Below, piece by piece: positions 16,956 through 27,376 of a DNA stretch of 64,000 nt. The DNA is from Candidatus Poribacteria bacterium (GTDB lineage: Bacteria; Poribacteria; WGA-4E; WGA-3G). The stretch covers positions 230,668 through 294,667 of the forward strand of contig JAPPFM010000058.1 of assembly GCA_028821605.1 (NCBI GenBank). The letters are read 5' to 3'. Below the pieces are notes generated by a model, which searched no databases, was not told the DNA's origin, and was given only the letters and a program-made list of their open reading frames with translations. The position numbers were made by a program, and so were the translations under genes. The first letter of the stretch is position 1, and each line of letters begins with the position of its first letter.

Positions 16956-18713
16956 CTATTTACGAATTAGCATCTTCCGCGTGGCGGTGAAGTCTCCAGC
17001 AGATAGTGTATAGAAATAGACACCACTTGCGACAGACTCACCCTGTGTATTTCTGCCATCCCAATACGCAGCGTGATTCCGGTTCTGATAGGTACCTGCA
17101 CGCTGCTCCCCTAAGTCCAAGGTGTGCACGATGTCCCCCTTGATGTCGTGGATTGTCAGTGTAACCGCTGCCGATGTAGCGAGTTGATACGGGATCCATG
17201 TCTCTGGATTGAATGGGTTCGGATAGTTCGGCAGGAGTGTTGTTGCTATAGGAGTTAAGTCAACGAGGTATGGTTTTTGTGCCGCAACGCCGCGGAGTAG
17301 GTTAGGATCGATAACCCCTATCTGCGCGGCTTCCGCAAGCCACTGTTGGACTGGGTCTGGTGTGAGATGGGGGAGGTGCGGTGCAGTAAGTACACCGTCA
17401 ACTTGTAATCTCGCCACGATTAACTTGATATCCTCAAAGTTAACAATGCCATCGTCGTTAAGATCTGCATGTGTCGTGAGTACAAAGACCGTAGTGCTGA
17501 TAGTGCCATCGTTGTTAAAATCAGCGTTGAATCTGGCCTCGGCGTGCCGAAACTCGGACGACGGCAACTCGTCAAAAGCATCACTAGTGGGTCCGGATGG
17601 AACATCATCAATATCAATATAGCCATCACCGTTAGCATCCGTTGTTGCAGGGGCACTCCGCAGCCCAAACTGCGCGACAACCACATAGAAATCATCTATA
17701 TCTACCACACCGTCGCCGGTGACATCAAATGATAGATTCGGAGTGGTACGTGTGAGCTCCCATAGCAACACGCTGCCATCGGCACTCCCGCTTGCAAGTA
17801 CACTTCCATCAGGGCTGAACGCGAGGCTTTCAACACTTCCTGTGTGTGCAGTGAGGGTGTGTTGGAGGTTTCCGGTGTCTGCATCCCATAGGTAGATCGT
17901 TTTGTCGAAACTCCCACTTGCAAGAGTTGCAGGACCGAACGCAACGCTGTTGACCCAATCCGTATGTTCAGTGAGGGTCTTCCGGGGCAGCCCGGTGCTT
18001 GTGTTCCAGAGCCGCAGGGTACCATCGGCACCTCCACTCGCAAGTCTGCTGCCATCAGCACTAAAAGCGAGGCTGAGGACGAGGTCCGTATGGCCACGGA
18101 GGGTGTACTGGAGTTTGCCCGTACTTAGGTTCCATAACCGGATTGCGGTGTCGGAACGCCCGGTGGCAAGCACTTTTCCTGTAGGACTGAAAGCGAGGCT
18201 AAGGACAGGCACCGCATACCCGGTGAGGGCGTTTTGCTGCTGTCCCGTGTCTGGATTCCACAGCCGGATGGTCCCATCTACACTGCCACTGGCGAGCACG
18301 CCGCCATCGGTACTGAAAGCGAGACTGGTAACAAAATCCGTGTGTTTCGTGAGCGTCCGCCGGAGGCGTCCTGTGCTGGCATCCCAGAGCCGCACGGTGT
18401 TATCGGCACTCCCACTCGCAAGCGTGCTGCCATTAGGACTAAACGTGAGACTGAGGATCGAATCCGTATGGTCATCAAGGGTGTACTGGAGTGTGCGCGT
18501 GCTCGTGTCCCACACCTGGATTGTACCATCGGACCGCCCAATAGCAAGTCTGTTACTATTGTGAGGGTTAAAAGCGAGGCTTAAAACACTGTGCCTTTGA
18601 TTCGTGAGGACTGAATAAGAAACATCATCGGTCCCCGTGTGCCCTACACTTGGAACCAGCAGCATGAGAATGATGATGCCAAAACTGGGTATCAACCGAG
18701 AGATATTCTTCAA
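16956..18713 (-). CDS. Secreted WD40 beta-propeller with dockerin-like repeats and C-terminal sorting domain
   Basis: 585 residues: signal peptide (1-26, ending VGHTG), then about seven WD40 blades (typical blade: LAFSPDGSVLASGSADGSVL) spanning about 35-335, one complete propeller. Ca-binding loops follow (DVTGDGVVDIDDFYVV, DANGDGYIDIDD, DFNNDGTIST, DLNDDGIVNFEDI). The linker VQQWLAEAAQIGVIDPNLLRG and the NYPNPFNPETWIPYQL domain, ending FTATRKMLIRK, match the neighbouring exported proteins. WD40 propellers bind proteins or ligands; the partner is unknown. It has its own gap of about 115 bases containing a terminator from the upstream gene. Confidence 0.88.
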   Translation of the reverse strand: MKNISRLIPSFGIIILMLLVPSVGHTGTDDVSYSVLTNQRHSVLSLAFNPHNSNRLAIGRSDGTIQVWDTSTRTLQYTLDDHTDSILSLTFSPNGSTLASGSADNTVRLWDASTGRLRRTLTKHTDFVTSLAFSTDGGVLASGSVDGTIRLWNPDTGQQQNALTGYAVPVLSLAFSPTGKVLATGRSDTAIRLWNLSTGKLQYTLRGHTDLVLSLAFSADGSRLASGGADGTLRLWNTSTGLPRKTLTEHTDWVNSVAFGPATLASGSFDKTIYLWDADTGNLQHTLTAHTGSVESLAFSPDGSVLASGSADGSVLLWELTRTTPNLSFDVTGDGVVDIDDFYVVVAQFGLRSAPATTDANGDGYIDIDDVPSGPTSDAFDELPSSEFRHAEARFNADFNNDGTISTTVFVLTTHADLNDDGIVNFEDIKLIVARLQVDGVLTAPHLPHLTPDPVQQWLAEAAQIGVIDPNLLRGVAAQKPYLVDLTPIATTLLPNYPNPFNPETWIPYQLATSAAVTLTIHDIKGDIVHTLDLGEQRAGTYQNRNHAAYWDGRNTQGESVASGVYFYTLSAGDFTATRKMLIRK

Positions 18714-18763
18714 AATTTCCCCCTTAATTCATTGCCGAACATTCCGTTGTTCTGTGTTTTTAC

Positions 18764-18810
18764 AAAACGCCCCGAACCCCGTAAAACGGTGAATCATCGG
18801 GGCGTTTTTG
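18764..18810 (-). terminator. Rho-independent terminator, usable in both directions
   Basis: AAAACGCCCCGA (18764-18775) pairs with TCGGGGCGTTTT (18797-18808). The stem has 8 GC-rich pairs flanked by A/T runs on both sides. It lies just after the stop of the minus-strand gene ending at 18829. Confidence 0.85.
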
Positions 18811-18828
18811 TAGGATAAAATCGGTATG

Positions 18829-21800
18829 TTACTTCCGTATCAGCAATTTCCGAGTTGCCGTAAAATCGCCAGCGGACAGCGTATAGAAATAGACACCACT
18901 TGCAACAGACTCACCCTGTGCGTTCCTGCCATCCCAATACGCCGCACGGCTCCGACTCTCATAGAAACCTGCCGTCTGATGCCCTAATGCCAAGGTCCGC
19001 ACCACCTGCCCGTTGACCGCATAGATGGTCAGCGTGACTTCCGCAGGCTTCGCTAAGCGATACGGTATCCACGTTTCCGGATTGAATGGATTCGGGTAAT
19101 TCGCCAACAGCAAGGTCTCTTGCGGTGTCAAGAGTGCCAATATCTGCGCAAGCACAGCAATCCCTCGCAAATAGGCAGGTGAGGTATTTCTTGATAATCG
19201 GGCTTCTGCTAACCACTCTTGCACCTCTTCAGCAGTGAATAGACGTAGAACTTGTGTCTGGAAAGAAGGTGCTCCGCCAGCAGCAGCCTCTATCGCCGCC
19301 AAAACCAGCACGAGATCATCTACATCGACAACGCCATCTCCGTTGACATCCGCGTCATTCTGTCCTGTCTGTCCCAAGTTTGCCCGAACCACAGTTGTGT
19401 CTTTGAGATCCACGACACCATCGCTGTTCACATCCTCCGGGACTACCCGCGGCGTACCCGATACCCCAGCGAAGGAAAAATTATCGATGTAAAGGTCTCC
19501 GCCACTGCCAGCATCGTTATACACCTCCGCTCTTAAGTGGATCCGATGAACATCCACCATATTTAGACGCGGAACTGCAGTTGCAGTATCAAGCGTCACC
19601 CGCTCCCAATCGAATGACTCGTGCACTTTGAACACCCCGCCATATCGACCCGGTACCAAATCTCCACCATGATCTTCAAACGTTCTATTAGGAAACCCCG
19701 TATTCAGAGCGAGCATTTGGCCTATTAGTTTACCGGTCCTATCGTAAAAATATGCCGATACATGATTTATTCCGTAGGGCGTTTCTTTGACCGTCGATTT
19801 CCAGTCAAAAGATAGCACGTATCTGGCATAGTTTTGTGTTGGGAATATATCCTTGATAACGTCTACTGAATAATTCCCGCCTTGAATACCGACTAATTTC
19901 AATGCACCGTTTTCCACCGTTCCGATCCTCGCCCGTGGTGTCCACTTATCCAAATTGCCACTGGAAAAATCGTCGGAAAAGAGCACATGGGACTGGTCCA
20001 CATCCCCCCGCACTACCGGCGGAAACTGTGAGGAGATGGCAAGGGAAATACCAACTGGACCAACTAATCCAGTCGTGACGAGGTCTTCTATGTTAGAGCC
20101 ATCGAGATTCGCACGCTGAATTTTGTTCTTGATTACGTTCGCCCAGTACATCTTGCCGGCAGCAACATCTAACGCTATACCACCTGGATGATTCAATCCA
20201 GTCGTGACGAGGTCTTCTATGTTAGAGCCATTGAGATTCGCACGCTGAATTTTACCCGAGCTAGTGTCTGTCCAATATATCTTGCCGGCAGCAACATCTA
20301 ACGCTATACCATCCGGAGAATCCACAGTGGCGATGTTTTGAACGTTAGAGCCATCGAGATTCGCACGTTGGATTTCATCTGTGCCCCAGCCTGTCCAATA
20401 CATCTTGCCGGCAGCAACATCTAATGCTATAGCATCTGGCTTACCATGACCAGTGACGAGGTCTTCTATGTTAGAGCCATCGAGATTCGCACGCTGAATT
20501 TTAACCGCACGTTCGTCCGCCCAGTACATCTTGCCTCCGACAATATCTAATGTTATACCAACTGGATGATGCAATCCATCGTTGCGTGTGACGAGGTCTT
20601 CTATATTAGATCCATCAAGATTCGCACGCTGAATTTTAACCGCGTTCGCGTCCGCCCAGTACATCTTGCCTCCGACAATATCTAATGCTATGCTATGTGG
20701 ATGACGCAATCCATCGTTGCGTGTGACGAGGTCTTGGACCTGAGATCCATCAAGATTCGCACGCTGGATTTTCGCCCCACCTCCTTCTGTCCAATAGATA
20801 TGGGCAATATCTTCCTGCACTACCGGTGGAGGCATTTGCGAGGAGATCCCCAACGCAATGTCGTTTGGTCCATCTATCCCAGTGACGAAGTCTTCTACAC
20901 CTGTGCCATCAAGATTAGAACGCTGAATTTTATCCGTGCCCCAATCTGACCAATATATCTTACCATTGGACACATCCAACGCAATACCATCCGGACCATC
21001 CAATCCAGTGGTGACGAGGTCTTCTACACCTGTGCCATTAAGATTAGAACGCTGAATTTTATTCGTCTTAATGTCCGCCCAATACATCTTACCACCAGAT
21101 ACATCCAACGCAATGTGGTGGGGGCCAGGTAACCCAGTGACGAGGTCTTCAACATCCGTGCCATCAAGGTTAGAACGCTGAATTTTACGTGTTGTGGCAC
21201 TGGTTGTCCAGTATATCTTGCCACCGATAACATCCAACGCAATGCCATAGGCTTGCCCTAATCCTGTGACGAGGTCTTCAACATCCGTGCCATCAAGATT
21301 AGAACGCCGGATTCTACCTATTCTTTCGTCTGCCCAATACATTTTACCGCCAGATACATCCAACGCAATGCCGGCTGGGCCAGGTAATCCGGTGACAAGG
21401 TTTTCTACACCTGTGCCATCAAGATTAGAACGCTGAATTCTACCTCTCCAAGTGTCTGCCCAATACATCTTACCACCAGATACATCCAACGCAATGCCGT
21501 GAGGCCAACTTAATCCAGTGGTGACGAGGTCTTCAACATCTGTGCCATCAAGGTTAGAACGCTGAATTTTTTTCGTGCCATGGTTTGTCCAATAGATGTA
21601 CGGATGCGCGGTTGTTCCAACGGAAGAGCCAATGATAAATTGCCATGTCGTCTCAATAGCATTACCGCTCGTATCCCGGAGGCTTAACTGCACATTGTGC
21701 GAACCACCGGATAAACCGCCTGACCGATAGGAAACGAGTTGATTCACCCGATTGTATGTATGCGAAACCGTTCTACCATCAACCTTCAGCACAATTGAAT

Positions 21801-23205
21801 TGCTGTTAATCTTGCCCGCAGGCCCTGAGATCACCGCACTGATAACGCTCGGGGCTTGCTTGAGGGCGGCACCCGCAGCAGGTGTTAAGGTTGACCCATC
21901 AATGAAAACATTATCAATACGACCTACGACAACCTGTTCCTGAATTTCACGCGAAAATCCGTTTTGAGCTGAAGCGCGAATCAGGTAGGTGCCTATCATG
22001 TTCACATTCGTGTAATTACTTGCGTAGACCCCATCCCGTGCTTTGCCATCGTTGTGGATACCGTCATCGAATAGGTTGAGCGTCTCAATGCGGCCATCGG
22101 GACGGACAACATCGGCTGAGGCAGTTGCCCCTAACACGGGTTGCGAGGTATCACCCGTTTTTTTAGAAACGCGAATACCGATATGGATAGTGTCCCTGAC
22201 AGAATAACTCGCTTCAAAGGCAAGGAAATTGGTAATGAAATCCGAAGTTCCGGTAACGACAAGGCTGTACGGCTCCCCTTCAGGCGGAATATCTGTGCCC
22301 TTTATCCTCATCTTCCATTCCCCTTCCATTGGACTATCAACAGTATAGATAACAAAGGTCGGGGCGACTTGATAGCCAATACCGAAGTTGGCAGCGATGT
22401 CAGGCGTTATCTCAAAACCACTGGGATCAACGAGTCCCATCTCTATGGTACTTCCCGTCCAACTGGCGGAAAAATCGGCTTGTCCAACGGTGCTATCAAT
22501 CAAAACATTTTTCGTGACCTGCTGATCTTGATTGAGGTAGCCTCTTAGACTTGAAAGAATAGATTTCCGCGTAATCTTGGCAAGGATTTTGTTGTAGATT
22601 TCTTGAATCTTGCTCAAATCTACCTGATAATATTCGCCCTCCGGGGTGGCTGCGGCGATTTCCTCCAATTTCCTTCTATCTACACCCCCGCCTAAACCGA
22701 TCGTGTAAATTGACCAGTCCCGCGCTGCATAGCTTGAAACGACCTGCCGCGTATTTGAACTATCCTCCCCATCGGTGAGTAGTACCGCCGCTTTCTTCGC
22801 ATCGGGAGCATTAGAGGCAGATAACACATCAAACCCCCGCCGGAGTCCTGCAGCGATATTAGTGCTTCCACTCGAATCAATTCGGTCAACCGCGGCTTCC
22901 AGTTGAACCTTACTGTTAGGGGTAGCAGGGGTGAGCGGGGCACGCGTCACCACCCCACCATCAAAATCAACAACCCCGATTTGAACATCGGATTGAGCAT
23001 CGGATGTAGCTAAACCAATAAAAAGCTTCGCCGCAGATTTCCGCAAGTCCCTTGGATCCTCACTCTGCATACTTGAGGAACTGTCGATGATGAGGACGAT
23101 GTCAGCCGTGGACTGACCCCACCCAACGCTTGAGAATACAAGTGTGAGAAACGCAATTCCAATTATTAACCTACACCAAATTTTTGTGGTCGATATGTTT
23201 CTCAA
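18829..23205 (-). CDS. Secreted VWA protein with two YWTD-type propellers, dockerin-like repeats and C-terminal sorting domain
   Basis: 1458 residues. Signal peptide 1-31; VWA domain about 33-210 with a MIDAS motif DSSSSM, the Thr in STNIAAGL and the Asp in LLTDGED. Next come beta-sandwich regions including DDGIHNDGKARDGVYAS (about 385-400). From about 545 to 1095 lie two sets of YWTD/LDL-receptor-like repeats, first with SNLDGT then ANLDGS blades (GGKMYWAD, GIALDVSGGK). A jelly-roll-like region follows (FSSGNLDKWTP ... DLYIDNFSF), then two dockerin-like loops (DVNSDGVVDLKD, DVNGDGVVDVDD), the helical linker (EWLAEARLSRN, YLRGIAVLAQILALL) and the NYPNPFNPETWIPYRL domain. The first ~535 residues are nearly identical to the next gene. 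Likely a surface adhesin or matrix-binding protein. Confidence 0.88.
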   Translation of the reverse strand: MRNISTTKIWCRLIIGIAFLTLVFSSVGWGQSTADIVLIIDSSSSMQSEDPRDLRKSAAKLFIGLATSDAQSDVQIGVVDFDGGVVTRAPLTPATPNSKVQLEAAVDRIDSSGSTNIAAGLRRGFDVLSASNAPDAKKAAVLLTDGEDSSNTRQVVSSYAARDWSIYTIGLGGGVDRRKLEEIAAATPEGEYYQVDLSKIQEIYNKILAKITRKSILSSLRGYLNQDQQVTKNVLIDSTVGQADFSASWTGSTIEMGLVDPSGFEITPDIAANFGIGYQVAPTFVIYTVDSPMEGEWKMRIKGTDIPPEGEPYSLVVTGTSDFITNFLAFEASYSVRDTIHIGIRVSKKTGDTSQPVLGATASADVVRPDGRIETLNLFDDGIHNDGKARDGVYASNYTNVNMIGTYLIRASAQNGFSREIQEQVVVGRIDNVFIDGSTLTPAAGAALKQAPSVISAVISGPAGKINSNSIVLKVDGRTVSHTYNRVNQLVSYRSGGLSGGSHNVQLSLRDTSGNAIETTWQFIIGSSVGTTAHPYIYWTNHGTKKIQRSNLDGTDVEDLVTTGLSWPHGIALDVSGGKMYWADTWRGRIQRSNLDGTGVENLVTGLPGPAGIALDVSGGKMYWADERIGRIRRSNLDGTDVEDLVTGLGQAYGIALDVIGGKIYWTTSATTRKIQRSNLDGTDVEDLVTGLPGPHHIALDVSGGKMYWADIKTNKIQRSNLNGTGVEDLVTTGLDGPDGIALDVSNGKIYWSDWGTDKIQRSNLDGTGVEDFVTGIDGPNDIALGISSQMPPPVVQEDIAHIYWTEGGGAKIQRANLDGSQVQDLVTRNDGLRHPHSIALDIVGGKMYWADANAVKIQRANLDGSNIEDLVTRNDGLHHPVGITLDIVGGKMYWADERAVKIQRANLDGSNIEDLVTGHGKPDAIALDVAAGKMYWTGWGTDEIQRANLDGSNVQNIATVDSPDGIALDVAAGKIYWTDTSSGKIQRANLNGSNIEDLVTTGLNHPGGIALDVAAGKMYWANVIKNKIQRANLDGSNIEDLVTTGLVGPVGISLAISSQFPPVVRGDVDQSHVLFSDDFSSGNLDKWTPRARIGTVENGALKLVGIQGGNYSVDVIKDIFPTQNYARYVLSFDWKSTVKETPYGINHVSAYFYDRTGKLIGQMLALNTGFPNRTFEDHGGDLVPGRYGGVFKVHESFDWERVTLDTATAVPRLNMVDVHRIHLRAEVYNDAGSGGDLYIDNFSFAGVSGTPRVVPEDVNSDGVVDLKDTTVVRANLGQTGQNDADVNGDGVVDVDDLVLVLAAIEAAAGGAPSFQTQVLRLFTAEEVQEWLAEARLSRNTSPAYLRGIAVLAQILALLTPQETLLLANYPNPFNPETWIPYRLAKPAEVTLTIYAVNGQVVRTLALGHQTAGFYESRSRAAYWDGRNAQGESVASGVYFYTLSAGDFTATRKLLIRK

Positions 23206-23222
23206 AACTTTCTCCTTATATT

Positions 23223-23234
23223 AAACGTGAGTTT
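23223..23234 (-). promoter_or_regulatory. 12-bp motif AAACTCACGTTT upstream of the VWA/YWTD gene
   Basis: The same 12-mer lies before the paralogous VWA gene (27035-27046) and, in the opposite orientation, in the LamG promoter region (27347-27358). A related GACTCACGTTTT is at 55069-55080 before an ABC permease. The two VWA copies lie in duplicated DNA and are not independent. Possible operator; no regulator is identified. Confidence 0.4.
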
Positions 23235-23279
23235 GAGAATGAACCGTAGTCAACCGCTAACCTGTGGAGCGTCGGTATG

Positions 23280-26200
23280 TTACTTCCGTACCAGCAATTT
23301 CCGAGTTGCCGTAAAATCGCCAGTGGACAGCGTATAGAAATAGACACCACTTGCAACAGACTCACCCTGTGCGTTCCTGCCATCCCAATACGCCGCACGG
23401 CTCCGGCTCTCATAGAAACCTGCTGCCTGATGCCCTAATGCCAAGGTCCGCACCACCTGTCCATTCACCGCATAGATGGTCAGTGTGACCTCCGCAGGCT
23501 TCGCTAAGCGATACGGTATCCACGTTTCTGGGTTGAACGGATTCGGATAATTCGCTAACAACAAGGTCTCTTGTGGTGCCAAGAGTGCCAGTATCTGCTC
23601 AAGCACAGCGATCCCTCTCAAATAGGTAGGTGAGGTATTTCTTGATAATCGGGCTTCTGCTAACCACTGTTGCACCTCTTCAGCAGTGAATAGACGTAGA
23701 ACTTGTGTCTGGAAAGAAGGTGCTCCGCCAGCAGCAGCCTCTATCGCCGCCAAAACCAGCACGAGATCGTCTACATCGACAATGCCATCGCCATTGACAT
23801 CCGCGTCATTCTGTCCCCGCTGCCCCAAGTTCGCGCGAACCACGGCTGTATCTTGGAGATCTACGACCCCATCCCCATTCACATCCTCTCGCGCTGCCTG
23901 CGGGCGGCCCGAGACCCCGACGAAGGAAAGGTTATCGACGTAGAGGTCACCGCCACTGCCTGCATCGTTATACGCCACCGCAATTAATCGGATCCGATGA
24001 ACGTCAACCATATCTAGACCGGGAGTATCTTTAGAAGTATCAAGCGTCACCCGCTCCCAATCGAAGGACTCGTGCACTTTGAACACCCCGCCATATCGAC
24101 CCGGTACCAAATTTCCACCATGATCTTCAAACGTTCTATTAGGAAACCCCGTATTCAGGGCAACCAGCCGGCCTATTTGTTCATCGGCTCTGTTGTAAAA
24201 ATACGCCCCTACCCGGCTTACTCCCCAAGGCGTTTCTTTAACCGTCGCCTTCCAGTCAAAAGATAACGCGTATTTGGCGTAGTTTTCTGTTGGAAACACA
24301 TCCTTGAAAACACTTACCGAATAATTCCCTCTTTCAATAGCGACCAATTTCAACGCGCCATTTTCCACTGCAAGGGTACACGGCCACAACGCCTCTTGAC
24401 AATTCTCTGCTAATAGACGGCCGTTCAACCCTTCAACCATTGGGGTCCACTTGTCCAAATTGCCACTGGAAAAATCGTCGGCAAAAAGCACCTTGGACTG
24501 GTTCACATCCCCCCGCACTACCGGCGACGGTGTGATACCCCACAGACGGATGGTATGGTCAAAACTCCCACTTGCGAGCGTGGTGCCATCCGGGTTGAAC
24601 GACACGCCGTGGACACCGTCCGTATGCCCTATGAGTTTTTTGAGTTCTCTGCCTGTGTTGACATCCCACAGACGCACGGTATCATCATTACTTGCACTTG
24701 CAAGCGTCTGACCATCGGAACTGAAAGATACACCGTGGACAGTCTTCGTATGCCCTATGAGTTTTTTGAGTTCTCTGCCTGTGTTGGCATCCCACAGACG
24801 GATGGTATGGTCACCATCCCCACTCCCACTTGCGAGCGTCTGACCATCTGGGCTAAACGATACGCTCCAGACCCAACTCGTATGCCCTATGAGTTTTTTG
24901 AGTTCTCTGCCTGTGTTGACATCCCACAGACGGATGGTCCTGTCCGAACTTGCACTTGCAAGCGTCTGACTATTGCGGCTGAACGACACGCTTTGGACCC
25001 AATGCGTATGCCCTATGAGTTTTTTGAGTTCTCTGCCCGTGTTGGCATCCCACAGACGCACAGTATTGTCCGGCCCCCCACTTGCGATCATCTGACCATC
25101 AGGACTGAACGACAACCTGAAGACGTCGTCTGTATGCCCTATGAGTTTTTTGAGTTCTCTACCTGTGTTGACATCCCACAGACGGATGGTATGGTCCCCA
25201 CTTGCACTTGCGATCATCTGACCATCGGGACTGAACGACACGCTGTTGGTGCTACGTGTATGTCCTGTGAGTTTTTTGAGTTCTCTGCCTGTGTTGACAT
25301 CCCACAGACGCACGGTCTTATCCCAACCCCCACTTGCGATCATCTGACTATCGGGACTGAACGACACACTAAGAACAGCGTCCGTATGTCCTATGAGCGT
25401 ACGAAGGAGCGTGCCTGTTGCGGTAGTGTCATCCACACCCTGCGTTGTAAATTGCCATGTCGTCTCAATAGCATTACCGCTTGTATCCCGGAGACTTAAC
25501 TGCACATTGTGCGAATCCCCAGATAAACCGCCTGACCGATAGGAAACGAGTTGATTCACCCGATTGTATGTATGCGAAACCGTTCTACCATCAACCTTCA
25601 GCACAATTGAATTGCTGTTAATCTTGCCCGCAGGCCCTGAGATCACCGCACTGATAACGCTCGGGGCTTGCTTGAGGGCGGCACCCGCAGCAGGTGTTAA
25701 GGTTGACCCATCAATGAAAACATTATCAATACGACCTACGACAACCTGTTCCTGAATTTCACGCGAAAATCCGTTTTGAGCTGAAGCGCGAATCAGGTAG
25801 GTGCCTATCATGTTCACATTCGTGTAATTACTTGCGTAGACCCCATCCCGTGCTTTGCCATCGTTGTGGATACCGTCATCGAATAGGTTGAGCGTCTCAA
25901 TGCGGCCATCGGGACGGACAACATCGGCTGAGGCAGTTGCCCCTAACACGGGTTGCGAGGTATCACCCGTTTTTTTAGAAACGCGAATACCGATATGGAT
26001 AGTGTCCCTGACAGAATAACTCGCTTCAAAGGCAAGGAAATTGGTAATGAAATCCGAAGTTCCGGTAACGACAAGGCTGTACGGCTCCCCTTCAGGCGGA
26101 ATATCTGTGCCCTTTATCCTCATCTTCCATTCCCCTTCCATTGGACTATCAACAGTATAGATAACAAAGGTCGGGGCGACTTGATAGCCAATACCGAAGT

Positions 26201-27017
26201 TGGCAGCGATGTCAGGCGTTATCTCAAAACCACTGGGATCAACGAGTCCCATCTCTATGGTACTTCCCGTCCAACTGGCGGAAAAATCGGCTTGTCCAAC
26301 GGTGCTATCAATCAAAACATTTTTCGTGACCTGCTGATCTTGATTGAGGTAGCCTCTTAGACTTGAAAGAATAGATTTCCGCGTAATCTTGGCAAGGATT
26401 TTGTTGTAGATTTCTTGAATCTTGCTCAAATCTACCTGATAATATTCGCCCTCCGGGGTGGCTGCGGCGATTTCCTCCAATTTCCTTCTATCTACACCCC
26501 CGCCTAAACCGATCGTGTAAATTGACCAGTCCCGCGCTGCATAGCTTGAAACGACCTGCCGCGTATTTGAACTATCCTCCCCATCGGTGAGTAGTACCGC
26601 CGCTTTCTTCGCATCGGGAGCATTAGAGGCAGATAACACATCAAACCCCCGCCGGAGTCCTGCAGCGATATTAGTGCTTCCACTCGAATCAATTCGGTCA
26701 ACCGCGGCTTCCAGTTGAACCTTACTGTTAGGGGTAGCAGGGGTGAGCGGGGCACGCGTCACCACCCCACCATCAAAATCAACAACCCCGATTTGAACAT
26801 CGGATTGAGCATCGGATGTAGCTAAACCAATAAAAAGCTTCGCCGCAGATTTCCGCAAGTCCCTTGGATCCTCACTCTGCATACTTGAGGAACTGTCGAT
26901 GATGAGGACGATGTCAGCCGTGGACTGACCCCACCCAACGCTTGAGAATACAAGTGTGAGAAACGCAATTCCAATTATTAACCTACACCAAATTTTTGTG
27001 GTCGATATGTTTCTCAA
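23280..27017 (-). CDS. Secreted VWA protein with a WD40 propeller, dockerin-like repeats and C-terminal sorting domain
   Basis: 1245 residues. The signal peptide, VWA domain (MIDAS DSSSSM) and following beta-sandwich domains are the same as in the preceding gene; about one residue differs over the first ~530 (SGDSHN versus SGGSHN). The propeller differs: about 545-850 holds seven WD40 blades with almost identical units (VNTGRELKKLIGHT repeated), suggesting recent blade amplification. The jelly-roll-like region, dockerin loops (DVNGDGVVDLQD, DVNGDGIVDVDD), linker and NYPNPFNPETWIPYRL tail again match. So two surface proteins share one chassis and differ in the binding head. A long plus-strand frame across the WD40 repeats is an artefact. 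Confidence 0.88.
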   Translation of the reverse strand: MRNISTTKIWCRLIIGIAFLTLVFSSVGWGQSTADIVLIIDSSSSMQSEDPRDLRKSAAKLFIGLATSDAQSDVQIGVVDFDGGVVTRAPLTPATPNSKVQLEAAVDRIDSSGSTNIAAGLRRGFDVLSASNAPDAKKAAVLLTDGEDSSNTRQVVSSYAARDWSIYTIGLGGGVDRRKLEEIAAATPEGEYYQVDLSKIQEIYNKILAKITRKSILSSLRGYLNQDQQVTKNVLIDSTVGQADFSASWTGSTIEMGLVDPSGFEITPDIAANFGIGYQVAPTFVIYTVDSPMEGEWKMRIKGTDIPPEGEPYSLVVTGTSDFITNFLAFEASYSVRDTIHIGIRVSKKTGDTSQPVLGATASADVVRPDGRIETLNLFDDGIHNDGKARDGVYASNYTNVNMIGTYLIRASAQNGFSREIQEQVVVGRIDNVFIDGSTLTPAAGAALKQAPSVISAVISGPAGKINSNSIVLKVDGRTVSHTYNRVNQLVSYRSGGLSGDSHNVQLSLRDTSGNAIETTWQFTTQGVDDTTATGTLLRTLIGHTDAVLSVSFSPDSQMIASGGWDKTVRLWDVNTGRELKKLTGHTRSTNSVSFSPDGQMIASASGDHTIRLWDVNTGRELKKLIGHTDDVFRLSFSPDGQMIASGGPDNTVRLWDANTGRELKKLIGHTHWVQSVSFSRNSQTLASASSDRTIRLWDVNTGRELKKLIGHTSWVWSVSFSPDGQTLASGSGDGDHTIRLWDANTGRELKKLIGHTKTVHGVSFSSDGQTLASASNDDTVRLWDVNTGRELKKLIGHTDGVHGVSFNPDGTTLASGSFDHTIRLWGITPSPVVRGDVNQSKVLFADDFSSGNLDKWTPMVEGLNGRLLAENCQEALWPCTLAVENGALKLVAIERGNYSVSVFKDVFPTENYAKYALSFDWKATVKETPWGVSRVGAYFYNRADEQIGRLVALNTGFPNRTFEDHGGNLVPGRYGGVFKVHESFDWERVTLDTSKDTPGLDMVDVHRIRLIAVAYNDAGSGGDLYVDNLSFVGVSGRPQAAREDVNGDGVVDLQDTAVVRANLGQRGQNDADVNGDGIVDVDDLVLVLAAIEAAAGGAPSFQTQVLRLFTAEEVQQWLAEARLSRNTSPTYLRGIAVLEQILALLAPQETLLLANYPNPFNPETWIPYRLAKPAEVTLTIYAVNGQVVRTLALGHQAAGFYESRSRAAYWDGRNAQGESVASGVYFYTLSTGDFTATRKLLVRK

Positions 27018-27376
27018 AACTTTCTCCTTATATTAAACGTGAGTTTGAGAATGAACCGGAGCCAACCGTTAACCTGTGGAACGAATGTTTGATATCTGCT
27101 TCGCACAGGTCATCGCGATCCATCACGAGGCAATTGACACACTTGGTAAGTTACAATAGGTTAATTTTCATTTTTAATCAATATTAAATAATAAAGCCTG
27201 TATCTAACCTATGAATTAATATTTTCAGGGAAAAAGCGAATTATATCCATAAAAATCGCTAATTTCGCTTGAAAATACCTTGGGGACTAAGGGGAGTGAT
27301 ATAGACGCGGAGTTGTTAGAGACTTGGCACAAAACTTGCTTTTTTCAAACTCACGTTTGGAATAAAATTTTCTGTA

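Noticed and set aside
17902..18564. Plus-strand 220-codon frame
   Set aside because: Antisense to the WD40 propeller gene with the same explanation.
24555..25499. Long plus-strand frame (314 codons) with repeated MPYEFFEFSACVDIPQT units
   Set aside because: It is antisense to the WD40 repeats of the VWA gene; its periodicity comes from the opposite strand and it has no start signal.
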